Origin: Guillardia theta CCMP2712
Taxonomy: Eukaryota > Cryptophyceae > Pyrenomonadales > Geminigeraceae
Reading direction: 5' to 3'
Assembly (NCBI RefSeq): GCF_000315625.1
Contig: NW_005434664.1
Coordinates: 1,077,438-1,141,437, forward strand
Length of the DNA stretch: 64,000 nt
Notes under the pieces: generated by a model
The model's database searches: none
Seen by the model: only the letters and a program-made list of their open reading frames with translations
What the model was told of the DNA's origin: nothing
Program-made: the position numbers and the translations under genes
In this document: piece after piece, positions 10,800 to 21,353 of the stretch
Position numbering within the stretch: the stretch's first letter is position 1
How the letters are laid out: each line of letters starts with the position of its first letter

Positions 10800-12600
10800 C
10801 ATCGTCGGGATCGGCAGTCCTGTTTTGTGCAAAGGTCAGGGAAGTTCTCGTCAGGTATCTCATTATGATCTCAATGGATTCATCAGTAGGACCTCGTTAT
10901 GATATCATTGAATTCATCAGGTTTCAATCTTGTATGCTTTCTGAAGATTCCTTCCTAATAGATCAAACTGTCTATGCCTACCCGACGCCATCATCCCTTC
11001 CGACCTTCTGCAATTCTCACTACCCAACTTTTACCATCGTCCACTTTTTTCATCCTTCTGCATCCCCAAAAGTTATCCGTCCTTCATCTACTATCCATGT
11101 TCCTCCTCTTTCTCATCGTTATCGTCGTCATCATCATCGTCTCTTCGTTGTATCTCCGCTCCCTTGTTGCGCCGGTACCATTGTCCTTGACACGCAGGCA
11201 CAAAGTATCAAACTTTGAAGCGTTCGAAGGGAAAGTTCTCAATCAAGTTTAGGTTCAAACTTTCTCAGCCTGCAAAGTTTGTCATGTCTCAAAGTTTTCA
11301 CAAACTCAATTAGCTAATCTTGACAGTCACATAAGGCTGCTAAGGGGTACTCAGATCAATGTGTGATTTGTACCCGTCCATAAGAACGTAGAGTTTGGGA
11401 TAATATGGGGTAGGGGTAACGAACTACAGCGTTGATTGATGGGGTAGGTGGTAGCAGGAGGGAAGACCCTTCGGGCGGGGTAGGAGATGCCATTTCGGGG
11501 GGTAGCATAAGAGATTCAAGTGGGGGTGCTTTTGTGATCTATGAGGGTAGGGGTCATGAAGCTCGGGGTAGGGGGTGCAAGAACAAGTTAGTTTCTAGTC
11601 TGATGGTGTAGAGAATTGTGGGAAGACAACGGGGTGGGTGACTCTAATTGATGGTGGGGGGTACAGAGAGCTTCACTGTTGATTCAGGGGAGGGGTGGGG
11701 TAGTTTAGTTTTGATTTTCCGTACCTCATTTGGACATATCGGTGGCAATGGTGGTAGCAATACTATCAGGGGGTAGGGGCTCATGAAAGATTTCAATTTT
11801 GAAAGCATAGTTTTCAATATCTTCTGAACGTTTCAATAATTAAATTCTAATTTGGGTAATTCAGGGAGTTGAGAGTGAAATTTTGAATTTGTTGTCGGAG
11901 CTATGGGGTAGGGTGATGGTAAGGATGGGGTAGTGAATGCCAGCAGGAGGGTGTGGGGTCCCTGCATGCTGCAAGCCCTTCATGACACGTCGAAAGCGAC
12001 GAGAGGAGATGAGGAGCGCGGAGAAATGGCAGAGAGAGCAGAGAGACACGATAACGATGGATGCGAAGACTGCCCGGCATGCCGCAAAGCAGACTTGCAG
12101 AAATGATAGAGAGAGGAAGCGAGACAAATGCGGTGAAGGTTGCAGTGGGAGGAATGTGTGTTGCGATGAGGGGTTTTAGTCGTGTTGAAAGACGGCCATG
12201 AAGATGAAAAGCGGCATGCCTCGATGGTTTGAAGGATGAGATGGCTGCAAAAGATCTTACATGGGAAATATGCGGAAATTTAAGTAACTTTGAGAGAGAG
12301 CTATGAGGTATTCGTTAGCATGATTCACAAAGGAGAGTCGCAATATTTTGAATTTCGGGGTTTCAACTTTAAATCTTCACTTGTGTTGGTCAAGGTCTGG
12401 CTGTTATAATCGCATTTGCAATATACAATCCTCGGACTAGATGAAATCATGATGCAAACTCCTTCTTTATAAGCACTGATAGATCGCCTTATGGGTGCTG
12501 TGGGAATTGCAATTAGAGTTGTTTTCTTCACAAATTCCAATGATGATGTAAAGCTTTAGGCGGGTATGTTGACTGATCCTCACTCTCAGACTCACTGCTT
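10800..12600. other. Intergenic, G-run tract, no clear gene
   Basis: About 10960-11190 is pyrimidine-rich with no supported exon. About 11395-11940 is a tract of GGGGTAG, GGGGTGGG and related G runs. Next to it, at 12000-12180, is a purine-rich stretch. AT-rich sequence follows to 12560. I see no domain-bearing frame. Confidence 0.5.
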
Positions 12601-12602
12601 GC

Positions 12603-12684
12603 ATGCTTCAAGAAAGTAGCGATCTACGAGATCCCTTGAATCCTGCTGAAAGCACCAACATTTCTTCGACATTTGGTGGTGATA

Positions 12685-12715
<31 letters not shown>

Positions 12716-13809
12716 CTCCTCCTCCTGCCTCATCTTTATTCTGAACCTTCATGAATCGTTTCTTTGTCGCAGGGCTGACTGTGCCTCAAGGAATCACAAG
12801 CATGTTCTCGAAGGTTCAGAACAGCAACCTTGGACTCGCAATTTCAAGTGACCTTGTTCTTTCTGTGCCCTTTACGGAACTTACTCAGACGCCAGGTGTT
12901 AGGAGCAGAATCAGGCCATGGGTCACTGACTTTGGTAACCAGCCTATGTTTCTCGTGCCATACTTGATAGATTGGGAACTTGAGTCGTGGGTTGCTTTCA
13001 GTTCCCAATGTTGACCTTTCAAGAGCACAAACCTTAACATCCAGCTCTGATCGTTAACTTGCAACAGGAGCTGTTTCTCAATTCACTCGCCCTGGAGATG
13101 ACTGGGCTACCCGCCTAAGAGTAAGATATCTCCCTGCTCGAAGAATCGCCTGAGGCAGGTGACAGATCAACGTCACGTACTACAAAGGAAACTATGGGAT
13201 CATTTTCACTGGATTCGTGGTTTACTCCATCATCTCCAATCCTTTCCTCCTTGTATCTATAATCCTCCTCCTCGGTGCATGGTCATGGCTTCTCGGGATG
13301 AGACCAAGACTCGGTGAGAGGGAGTCCATACATGTTGGGGAACCACTGACTTGCTTCAACAGAGGACGGATCTATTGCCCCAGGTCACTCTCCCACGGCG
13401 CTTGCAGGGTCCTTTGCTGATACATCGCAGTGACTGTTGGAGGAAGAGTGCTCTCGGGGTTTGAGCAGAAGGTAGAAGAATAGGCAGGTGGATCCGGGAT
13501 GCTGATCCAACGCTCAGGTTGCCCTGGGGTCCTTCACCTTCATTCTCATGATGATTACGAGCCTGGGCAGCACCATTTTCTGGGCACTGGTACTCGGTTT
13601 AAGAGAAGTAGCGTTCATGTGACGCCGTGGGATCTTCAGGGTGCAAGCATGTTTTTCATCGTAGCGCATGCTATCACGCATAAGACTGACATGCATGAAG
13701 TCAGTTGCTTTCCTCGCTGGATTCTAGCAGACGTCTGACGAGCTTGCAGGTGGACGCTGAGCAGTTCGGAGTCCCCGGCCAGTTCACGCCTGCCGATGCT
13801 TCTGCCTAA
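12603..13809 (+). CDS. PRA1-family protein (prenylated Rab acceptor)
   Basis: PRA1/Yip3 proteins are small four-helix membrane proteins of ER, Golgi and endosomes that bind prenylated Rab GTPases. The spliced reading starts MLQESSDLRDPLNPAEST, skips an intron holding a CTC repeat, and continues LTVPQGITSMFSKVQ. It then gives the family core: SRIRPWVTDF, FTRPGDDWATRLR, and INVTYYKGNYGIIFTGFVVY with SIISNPFLLVSIILLLGAW. The C-terminal half gives VTVGGRVLSGFEQK, ALGSFTFILMMITSLGSTIF and WALGASMFFIVAHAITHK, which matches the FWVLGATLVVIGSHAAFH region of animal PRA1. That last join uses a 50-nt intron starting at GTACTCGG. The tail VDAEQFGVPGQFTPADASA ends at TAA 13807-13809. The order of motifs makes the family call firm, although some exon edges are inferred. 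Confidence 0.8.
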
Positions 13810-14019
13810 TCCACCTGATTCACTAACATCTGCACCGAATAATTTATCTTCATCCTTGAGATTCTACACGGCAAAGATGGAGACTGTGTCTATCTAAGCT
13901 GATGCAAGTGTGACTGCTGCCACAACAATTGAAATGCATGCTGAACGTGTTGAGTTGTTATATTTCGAAATCTATCTTCTAAGTCTTGTCATTGAATCAA
14001 GTTTTCTACAACCTTGTTG

Positions 14020-15995
14020 TCACCTCATTATGTTGCCATGATGTGTGTTGCTATCGAACATCACGCTCTGCTCTGTCGACGGCCACCTGTACGGCGGGCG
14101 GACGAGGGAGGCAGAGGCGAGGACAGGCATGTCGGGATGGGAGTGTCCTCCCACTCCTCCCGGTGAGTCAGACTCCAGCAGCACGGGGAAGCGCAAACTA
14201 TCCGGGGAGAGCTCGTGCTGGGGGGACGTGCGGAGGCTGCTGGAGGAATGAGATGGTGGACTTGTGCTCCGTGCGGGGGAGATGACCTTCTCCTTGATGG
14301 ACCATGTACACCTGATGCTCCGAGTCAGCTCACAGCAGGGGAGGGCAGCCAGTCTCACCATGTCACTCCTCTCTCCGTGTCGGACTTGGTCCAGAAATTC
14401 TTTCCTGACGTGAGGTCGAGATGTTTCTTCCACTTCATCTGGAAAGAGACGTCACAAGGCGTAGACGAAGCTGATGAGTGACCTCGTCTACTTGGAGCTC
14501 TTTGAGAAGATGCAAGGTCTTGTTCAAAGATTGCTTCATCGACCTTGAAAGGTGGCAGAGGTCAGGACACGGTCTGGCCTTACGGCTCGTACTGTATGGT
14601 TTTGATTTGACTCAGCTCTCTCCGTCTGTAAGCTCCCTTCAGCTTGCTGATCTCTTCGTCCCTCATCGGCTTCATCATCTGCAACGCGTTTGCCATCTGA
14701 GCTCAAGTCAGTCTCAGACCTCTTTCAGCACACCAGGCCTTCACCGCTTGCTGCTCTAATGCTCTCATCTTCTCCTGCAACAAGTCCTTCTCTGAGATCA
14801 GCTTGATGTTCTGCGAGGTCAGCGAGTGAACTTTCTCTTCCAGCTCTGAGATTCTATCCAGCCGTTAGACTACCAACGACAAGATTGTGGGGTCACCGTA
14901 TCCTATCTTCCATCATAAACCTTGTGTTGTACATTTCATCCTGCTCATTGTCGGAGCTGTTCAGGTTTCTGCATCAGCGCCTGCACCTGAAAGGAGCAAG
15001 AACCTTTCAAAGTAGGCGTTCTTCACCATCTGCTTTGCCAAGCTGAGCTGATTCTGCAGCTCAACAATCTTTGGGTTCATCGTTCAAAATATGTTTGAAG
15101 CTTCAAGGTGGGACTCGTCACCTGCATACGTAGCTTCAAGTTCTTTTCCTTTTCTCCTTCGGATCCGTCCGAAAGATCATGGCCCCGGTGGTTGGTGAAG
15201 GAGATGTGAAGCGGCGAGTCTTCCTGCACATCGACTCGTCTCACTTTGATCACTGCACAACAGACGCAACCTCTTCATGGACACTCTTCCTGTTGGAGGA
15301 TTCCGACTTGGAGTCATACATGAGCTGAGATTCTGTGCTAGGAGATGACAAGGTCGCAAGCTGGAGGGCAAGTCAGAGGTCTCGGAGCAACAAAGGGAAC
15401 GGAGCAACCGATCCCTCTGAGGTGTTGTCTGCCACGTCGTCTACATCAGGCAGCAAGCGCTTCATCCGCTGCTGACTGCATCTCAGTACCAGACAAGCTG
15501 CTCTTGTGCCTGTACCTTGGGCTTGAGAGCGGAGGGAAATTGAGCGGGTTCGATGGGAGACAAGACCGTCCAAGACATGTTTGCTTTGGAGTGGGACACC
15601 TTGTGCAGGTCTTGTACAAAGTTGAATCTGGAGTTGGACATCGACATCGCTGAAGGATCAAGCCGTTAGAACGTCTGCCTGAGCTCTAAAATTCTCAAAC
15701 CTTCAGAGGCCTGCACACTTGCTGGATAGGTAGGACGCTGGTATCGCTCAGTCTGCTGCAATGGCCTCACACCAAAGAGCTCATCATCATCGTTGACATC
15801 ACCGCATACAACTCTCGTTGCTGCTGCGCATCATGAGACTGCGCGTCATTCCACGTGGTTGGCGATGGATCTGCTCTCTGCCAGCTCGACGGGTCTTTGA
15901 AGGGCCCTGAGCACACGTCAACAACCTGGGGAGGCTCATGTCAACATACTGGGGTATCGCTTCTGGGCTGCCTCCCGGTAGCGATCGAACTCCAT
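14020..15995 (-). CDS. Coiled-coil protein, unrecognised
   Basis: Rebuilt on the minus strand from ATG at 15995 (MEFDRYREAAQKRY). A 44-nt intron follows, then PFKDPSSWQRADPSPTTWND. Next come PLQQTERYQRPTYPASVQAS, MSMSNSRFNFVQDLHKVSHS and VIKVRRVDVQEDSPLHISF. The middle is heptad-like: IVELQNQLSLAKQMVKNAYF, then LDRISELEEKVHSLTSQN and EKMRALEQQAVK. Late exons carry MKWKKHLDLTSGKNFW and TKSDTERGVTW, perhaps followed by VYMVHQGE. The 3' end is the least certain part. No family is recognised. A structural or cytoskeletal role is a guess from the coiled coil only. Confidence 0.5.
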
Positions 15996-15999
15996 GACG

Positions 16000-16740
16000 C
16001 TCTTAGGCCAGCAGAAGCTTCAGGGTCACCAGTCTCTTGCTAACTTCGCATGTCTGGAAATCACTGGAGGTTATGGTGATGCTTGAGTGAATTCTAGCTA
16101 GCAAGGCAGCAAGGCCTGATCGGGTACACCGAGGAATTGTGAATCCTTCTAACTCGTCGTGGTTCTGGATGCTACTCATGGGTTCTCTGCCTGTTACTTT
16201 CCGTGATATCTACAAGTTCTTGAGTAATCTCTTGCGTTTCTTCTTCAGCCATCAACATAAGATGAATTAGTGTCCACGTCCTGCTCTATCATCGTTTGAT
16301 GATCTTGTGCATGATGACCAATACACGCAGATCTCAACGCCGATCATGACCAACATATGATGATCGACATGTTCAAATGGCCCGACCGCTCTGCACAAGA
16401 TCTCAACCCGTGCAGAGACCCTGGTATGCTGTCAGTGTGCAGCCTATCCCTTCCTCCGCCCTTTCACAGTATCAACTAAGTTGTGAGAGACAGCCTCGCA
16501 CTGGCCTTCTCCTCACAGAGATCAGCATGACAAACTCTCTCATCTGCTCTACTTCCTGCCGACCGGCTCGCTCATCTCCTCGGCTTCTGTTCCGCCGACT
16601 GACTCTCGCAGGCTCGCATGCTTGTATGCACTGCTTCAACGGCGACTTCCTTGCACAACATCCAACTTTTACTTAAAAATATAAACTGAAAATTCTGTGA
16701 GCAATTTTTGAATCATCACTGTCCGATCAACTTGTGGCCG
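16000..16740. other. Intergenic, nothing recognised
   Basis: No supported exon is seen on either strand between the start of the coiled-coil gene and the GC-rich island. Short open frames here have no domain similarity. The last 80 bases are AT-rich and include TTTTACTTAAAAATATAAAC, loosely like the AT-rich motif beside other islands. Confidence 0.4.
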
Positions 16741-17530
16741 TCCGATCCCGGAGTCCGATGATCCCGTGTCCGCCGGCCCGCGGGGCGCCGGCCCGCCGGG
16801 CGGTGACTCGCCGCGGGCCGGGGACCGCCTAGAGGCTAGTACCGCCGGCGTACGGCCCGGCCGGCCGGGCCGCGGAGTCCGAGCGCCCCGGCCGGTAAGT
16901 TATCATAGTATGATACTATGCCATCATGCGGTGGCACTGGCACGGCCCCCGGCCCCCGGGACTCCGGATCGTCACTGGCGAGTCACTGCCCGGCCAGTGG
17001 CCAGTCACGCGCGGTCGTACCGTACGGTACTGGTACGCCGGGCCGCCGCCGGGCGGCCGGCTGCCCGGCCGCACCCGCGGGCCCGGGGGGGGACCGGGCC
17101 GGGCGGGGCGCCGCGGGGCCGCGCGGCGCCCGCGCTCGCCCTACCGTACCGCGCGGCCAGCCCCCGCCACCGAGTCACTGTCAGTAAGCCCGGCCGCGAG
17201 GGGCCCCCGCATCGAGCTGAGTCACCGAGTCCGCGGCGGGCGGGGCCGCAGAACTTCGGAACCGTCTCTAGGACTCCGGCGCCGCGCCCCGCCGCCGGGC
17301 CCGGCCGCCGGCGTGCCACTGGCGGCCCGGGCTGTGACTCCCCGGGCCTCGGACTCGGCGGTACCAAACTTGCACCCGGCGCCGGACCGTCTCGGGTCGG
17401 CGTCCGACACTGTCACGTGGAGCCTCGCCCGGCGCGGCCGGGCCCCCGACCGTGGCGGTACGGTCCAATATAACAACGGAAGGACCCCCCTACCCCCTCA
17501 CTGACTCACAGAGTCAGCCGCACTAGAGTA
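16741..17530. other. Largest GC-rich island
   Basis: About 790 bp of extreme GC content, full of CCGG, GGCCGG and CGGGCC runs, short palindromes (CGTACCGTACGGTACG) and scattered GAGTCACTG or ACTGACTCAC motifs. Open frames exist on both strands because stop codons are rare in such sequence, and their translations are Arg/Pro/Gly/Ala-rich with no domain. I do not annotate a gene here. Confidence 0.65.
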
Positions 17531-18083
17531 CCACCCCGCCGTACTTGGGAGTCCTCTCGCGGAACTTTTACGTCGGTTGTTGTTTGCTTCCAGCAACAAT
17601 TCACACGAACCCACCCTCCCTCCCAAGACCCAGCATGGGGTCAGCCATTGTCAGCCCACCGGTCACCCCAGTTATCTCATAGCCAGTACCCCCTTTTTCA
17701 TCTAAGTGACCCCTTCGGTACCTACCCCGCGCACAGATTGCGTCCCTTGACCCACTACCCTCTCTCCACTGGGCCCCAGCACAGCACAACCTCCCACAGC
17801 AGCCTCTCACCATCCCCTTCCGAAGTTCCTCCTCCTTCTCCCCCCCTCCTCCTTTCCCCCTCTCATCCTCTATCTCCCTCCCTTGCCTTGCCTTGCCTGA
17901 CCTATGACACTTGCTGTTTTGCTCATGTTGCCTTCTTATGTTGTATAATTTCCCTATTTTCCCTGTGCTGTGTTATGAAATGATATTGATGTTCAATTCT
18001 AGACTTGAAGTTATCATCCTTTCCAATCTTATTTCTTTTGTTACTGATCTTGGATGGCAATCTCACACAGTGATCAGGTTAGA

Positions 18084-20049
18084 ATGACTTCCACAGCAAC
18101 CTCGAATACTGTTGTTCCCTTCGAAGAGCCGGTAGATGCAACCAAGGGCAAGCCTGATGTCTTCCGTGTCGATTTCAGCAACTACATGAGCACTCAGGTG
18201 TGAATGCGAGCATGCAGCGCCTCGTAAACCTGATCCTTCGCAGGACCTCATTGCAGAGATTGACAAGAAGCAGCTGATCGACCCCAAGACTCACACTCGC
18301 GCGACCGATTTCGTCAACGGAGTGGTCAAGGATGAGAAGATACAAGACGTAGCTGGGCCCAAAGGGATGGGGGTGCTCAAGACTGCAAGTTTTCCCCACG
18401 ACTACGCTGAAGAAAGGATCAAACGAGCGACTGGCACGCAGATGACTGCTTATCAAGTTCATCAGCACTTCGCGTCTCCGCAATTTGTTGCGATCGACAA
18501 AATTATCAAGGAGAACAAGGAAACAATTCTCCACATGTTCCCCACGATCGCGTACATCGGCTTTCCTTCCAATAATCAGACAATGACTGGGCCAGGGTTG
18601 ATTATCCTTACCAACAAAAGAGTTTACATGTATTGCCACGAAGATCGAACAGCAGCTTCTGGAAGCGAGAACATGTTCGGAACAACTTGCTGGCCACGGC
18701 TGCTGTGTTGCTGCATTCCCGGTGGGTGCGCTTTCTGTCCATGCTGCAAGGTGAACAACGGAGAGTACGTACACGTGGCTACTCGTGAAACAGAGGATAT
18801 CTTTGCTGTTGTGGGCATAGAGGACATTCTTCCAAACAGTTTTTCTTTTGACAGGGCAGAGAGTACAAAACTGCAGAGGAAGTTCAGGTACGAGTCATTC
18901 GATACAAGGTGTTGGCCGTGCGGCTGTTTCAACCTCTGCACGTGCATGTGCTGCGCGCCATGCTGCTGCTGCCTGACTCCCTGCCTCTGGTGGTTGCCCC
19001 AATGCTTGTGCCCTTGTGACCAAGGGGTGCGATGCGAAGTGCTCACATGCTCTGTGATAGAGCAGTGCTGCTGCATCTGCAGGTTCTGTTGCTATCACGG
19101 ATACAGCTCGTTCAAATACGACTTTGGTTTTCATGATTTCAAACGAGTGGAGCCGTACGTGATCAGGGAGTTCACCAAGGGCGATGACAGCGAATGGTCC
19201 CTTGAGGAGCTGCAGGAGCTTGAAGAAGCGCTCATGATCCTCGAGTCAGGACTAGAGCACACGTGGCGAGATGGTTCAAAGACCAAAGGTGACACGCCTG
19301 ATGCATGGAAGCATATGGTACGAGAGAGGCTTCCAAACAGGAGCGTCAAGCAGGTAAATTTGTCTCCCGATTCTCTGCCGACTTGTCTCACTGCTGATCT
19401 CCCAAAGATTCTTCCTCTGATACTCGTCTGACACCACTTTTGACTAGTGTCAAAGTAAGCGCGAAGAGCTGAAAAAAGGATTCCGGACATACCAGAACTG
19501 CCGTGTCGCAGCGTATCGCGGAATCAACTTCAAGTACCTGGATCGAGCCAAGAACAAAGTGGGACGCCTTTCGTTGTCCAAAGATTCTCGACATCTGAGT
19601 CTCGCTGCAGGCCTTGACGACGACGGCGATTGTGGACCATTCAGTCTGTAATGTCGAGGAGCTCTGCAAGTTCACGATTTCAGCAAACTCGATGGAAAAC
19701 CTGGCGAAAGACGTCAAGATGGTACGAGGGAGGATGAGGCGACTTGAAACTGACAAGGTGCGATGATGCAGCTCAAGAACTCGATGAACGGTTACGAAAA
19801 CAACGGCAGCAGCCTCGTGAGAGATGCCGTCCTCGACACGCCGTCCCTTGGCTCGCTCTTAGCCTCTCCCGGACAGCTGGCAAAGTTGGCGAAGAAGTAT
19901 CTGGTGTGCTGCAATGAAGACTACTGCTTCGAGTTCTGCTGCGGAAAGCTCATGCTGGCATGCCCAAGATGCAGGCCATTGTGTTGGTGAGATTGACGTG
20001 GAGACTTGACGGCTTGTCTGAGGCTTCTTGATGCAGGTGCTGGTTCTGA
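18084..20049 (+). CDS. Cys-rich protein with a PH/GRAM-like N-terminal segment
   Basis: Exon 1 (18084-18197) encodes MTSTATSNTVVPFEEPVDAT and joins across a 46-nt intron to exon 2 (18244-19353). Exons 3 (19448-19558), 4 (19611-19721) and 5 (from 19772) all keep frame. Near residue 125 a strand pair reads GPGLIILTNKRVYMY, typical of GRAM or PH-like modules. Two dense Cys blocks follow: around residues 150-180 (CWPRLLCCCIPGGCAFCPCC) and 235-300 (CWPCGCFNLCTCMCCAPCCC and CLWWLPQCLCPCDQGVRC). The Cys runs with Trp/Leu/Pro resemble palmitoylated membrane-surface regions or metal-binding clusters, and I cannot tell which. The C-terminus has a third Cys block (CCNEDYCFEFCCGKLMLACP). The protein ends at TGA 19990, or at 20049 if a last intron is used. 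The family is not recognised. Confidence 0.65.
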
Positions 20050-20278
20050 TGGGGTCACGCTCTTTCTGTTGACTTGGATCAACAAGATCAAGTCTTCTCC
20101 TGCTCATCGGCATGTCAGGGATACTGTGTGTGTGTGTGTGTATTTGCAGCGTCAAATCGCGTCAACTTATGAGGATAAGATGCGACTGGTATATTATTAG
20201 CGTCATTGATCGTTGGTTTATTAGCGTGATTGAATGAAGCTTAACCTCTGGACATGCTTGTCTTCTGGACATGCTTGT

Positions 20279-20530
20279 CTCGTCTCATGTCGACATGCTG
20301 TCTTCTCGTCTCGTCTCATGTCGACATGCTGTCTTCTCGTCTGGTCTCATGTCGACATGCTGTCTTCTCGTCTCGTCTCATGTCGACATGCTGTCTTCTC
20401 GTCTCGTCTCATGTCGACATGCTGTCTTCTCGTCTGGTCTCATGTCGACATGCTGTCTTCTCGTCTCGTCTCATGTCGACATGCTGTCTTCTCGTCTGGT
20501 CTCATGTCGACATGCTGTCTTCTCGTCTCG
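20279..20530. repeat. 31-bp minisatellite, about 8 copies
   Basis: Each unit contains the perfect 12-bp palindrome CATGTCGACATG followed by CTGTCTTCTCGTCT. Units differ at one position, ending in TCTC or TCTG. The unit length is not a multiple of three, so each of the three forward frames reads the same peptide series (SHVDMLSSRL). I regard those frames as artefacts. Confidence 0.9.
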
Positions 20531-20739
20531 ACGAGCTCGAGGCACCATGGAAGGCAACTACTAGGTCAGCTACAGCATCGGGCGCATCGGTCAGCTGGAG
20601 AAAGGAAGCGAGTACACCCTACCACGTAGGGGTGGCATTGTATCAAGATAGGGGTAGGGGTACTTTGAAATTTGGAGGGTGGGTGGTCAAGGTATGACAA
20701 ACATGGAGATGAAGAAATGGGAGGGTAGGGAGAGAGAAA

Positions 20740-20860
20740 GCAGTGAAAGCATCAGCAGAAGCAGCAGCTTCAACATCACCATTCGCATCAGCAGAAGCAG
20801 CAGCTTCAACTTCACCATTCGCATCAGCACAAGCAGCAGCATAAGCATCAGCAGTGTGTG
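20740..20860. repeat. AGCAGAAGCAGCAGCTTCAA imperfect repeat
   Basis: Several imperfect copies of a unit of about 40-45 bp containing AGCAGCAGCTTCAAC and ACCATTCGCATCAGC sit between the minisatellite and the caspase-fold gene. A short G-run tract (AGGGGTAGGGGTAC) lies just upstream at about 20640-20690. No gene is supported from 20570 to 21350. Confidence 0.6.
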
Positions 20861-21353
20861 TAGCGAGATCCGTAGCAATAACATTGGGAAGAAAAAAAAC
20901 CAAAGTAGCAGCAGAAGTTGAAGGAAGAAGGGGAGAAACGTGGTGACATGAAAGGCTAGAAGGACGGAAGGAGAATCACGCTTTCCTTGACAAGGATGGT
21001 TTCATTGATAGTCTACTCCACAATCAACATCTTTGTCTGCCCCATCATTGCACCTCGATTGATTTTCAGCTATTGCCTCTTTCTTTTCACGTAGAGTGCG
21101 AACACACTTGTTTGGCGGTGGGCGTGATTCCTTGTGTCTGATGTCTCAACGACTTTGATTCCTTGTGATGAATCTGTGTCCTGCTTTTGAACTTTCATCC
21201 CGGTGATTTCACAGCTGAATTCTTTGAGGCTATTTTTGTTGGATCTATTGTTCTCCATAGACACATGTCACACCTTCTTTCTGTACATTTGATCCTTTCT
21301 ACTGCCGCAAACCTTTCGCTGTCTGACATTTCATGTGCTAGCACACGATTGCC

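Noticed and set aside
16766-17504. Long overlapping open frames on both strands
   Set aside because: They lie in an extreme GC block where stop codons are rare. Translations are Arg/Pro/Gly/Ala-rich with no domain, and both strands are equally open.
20234-20697. Three forward frames encoding the same SHVDMLSSR series
   Set aside because: The unit is 31 bp, so each frame cycles through the same peptide. This is a property of the minisatellite, not evidence for a gene.
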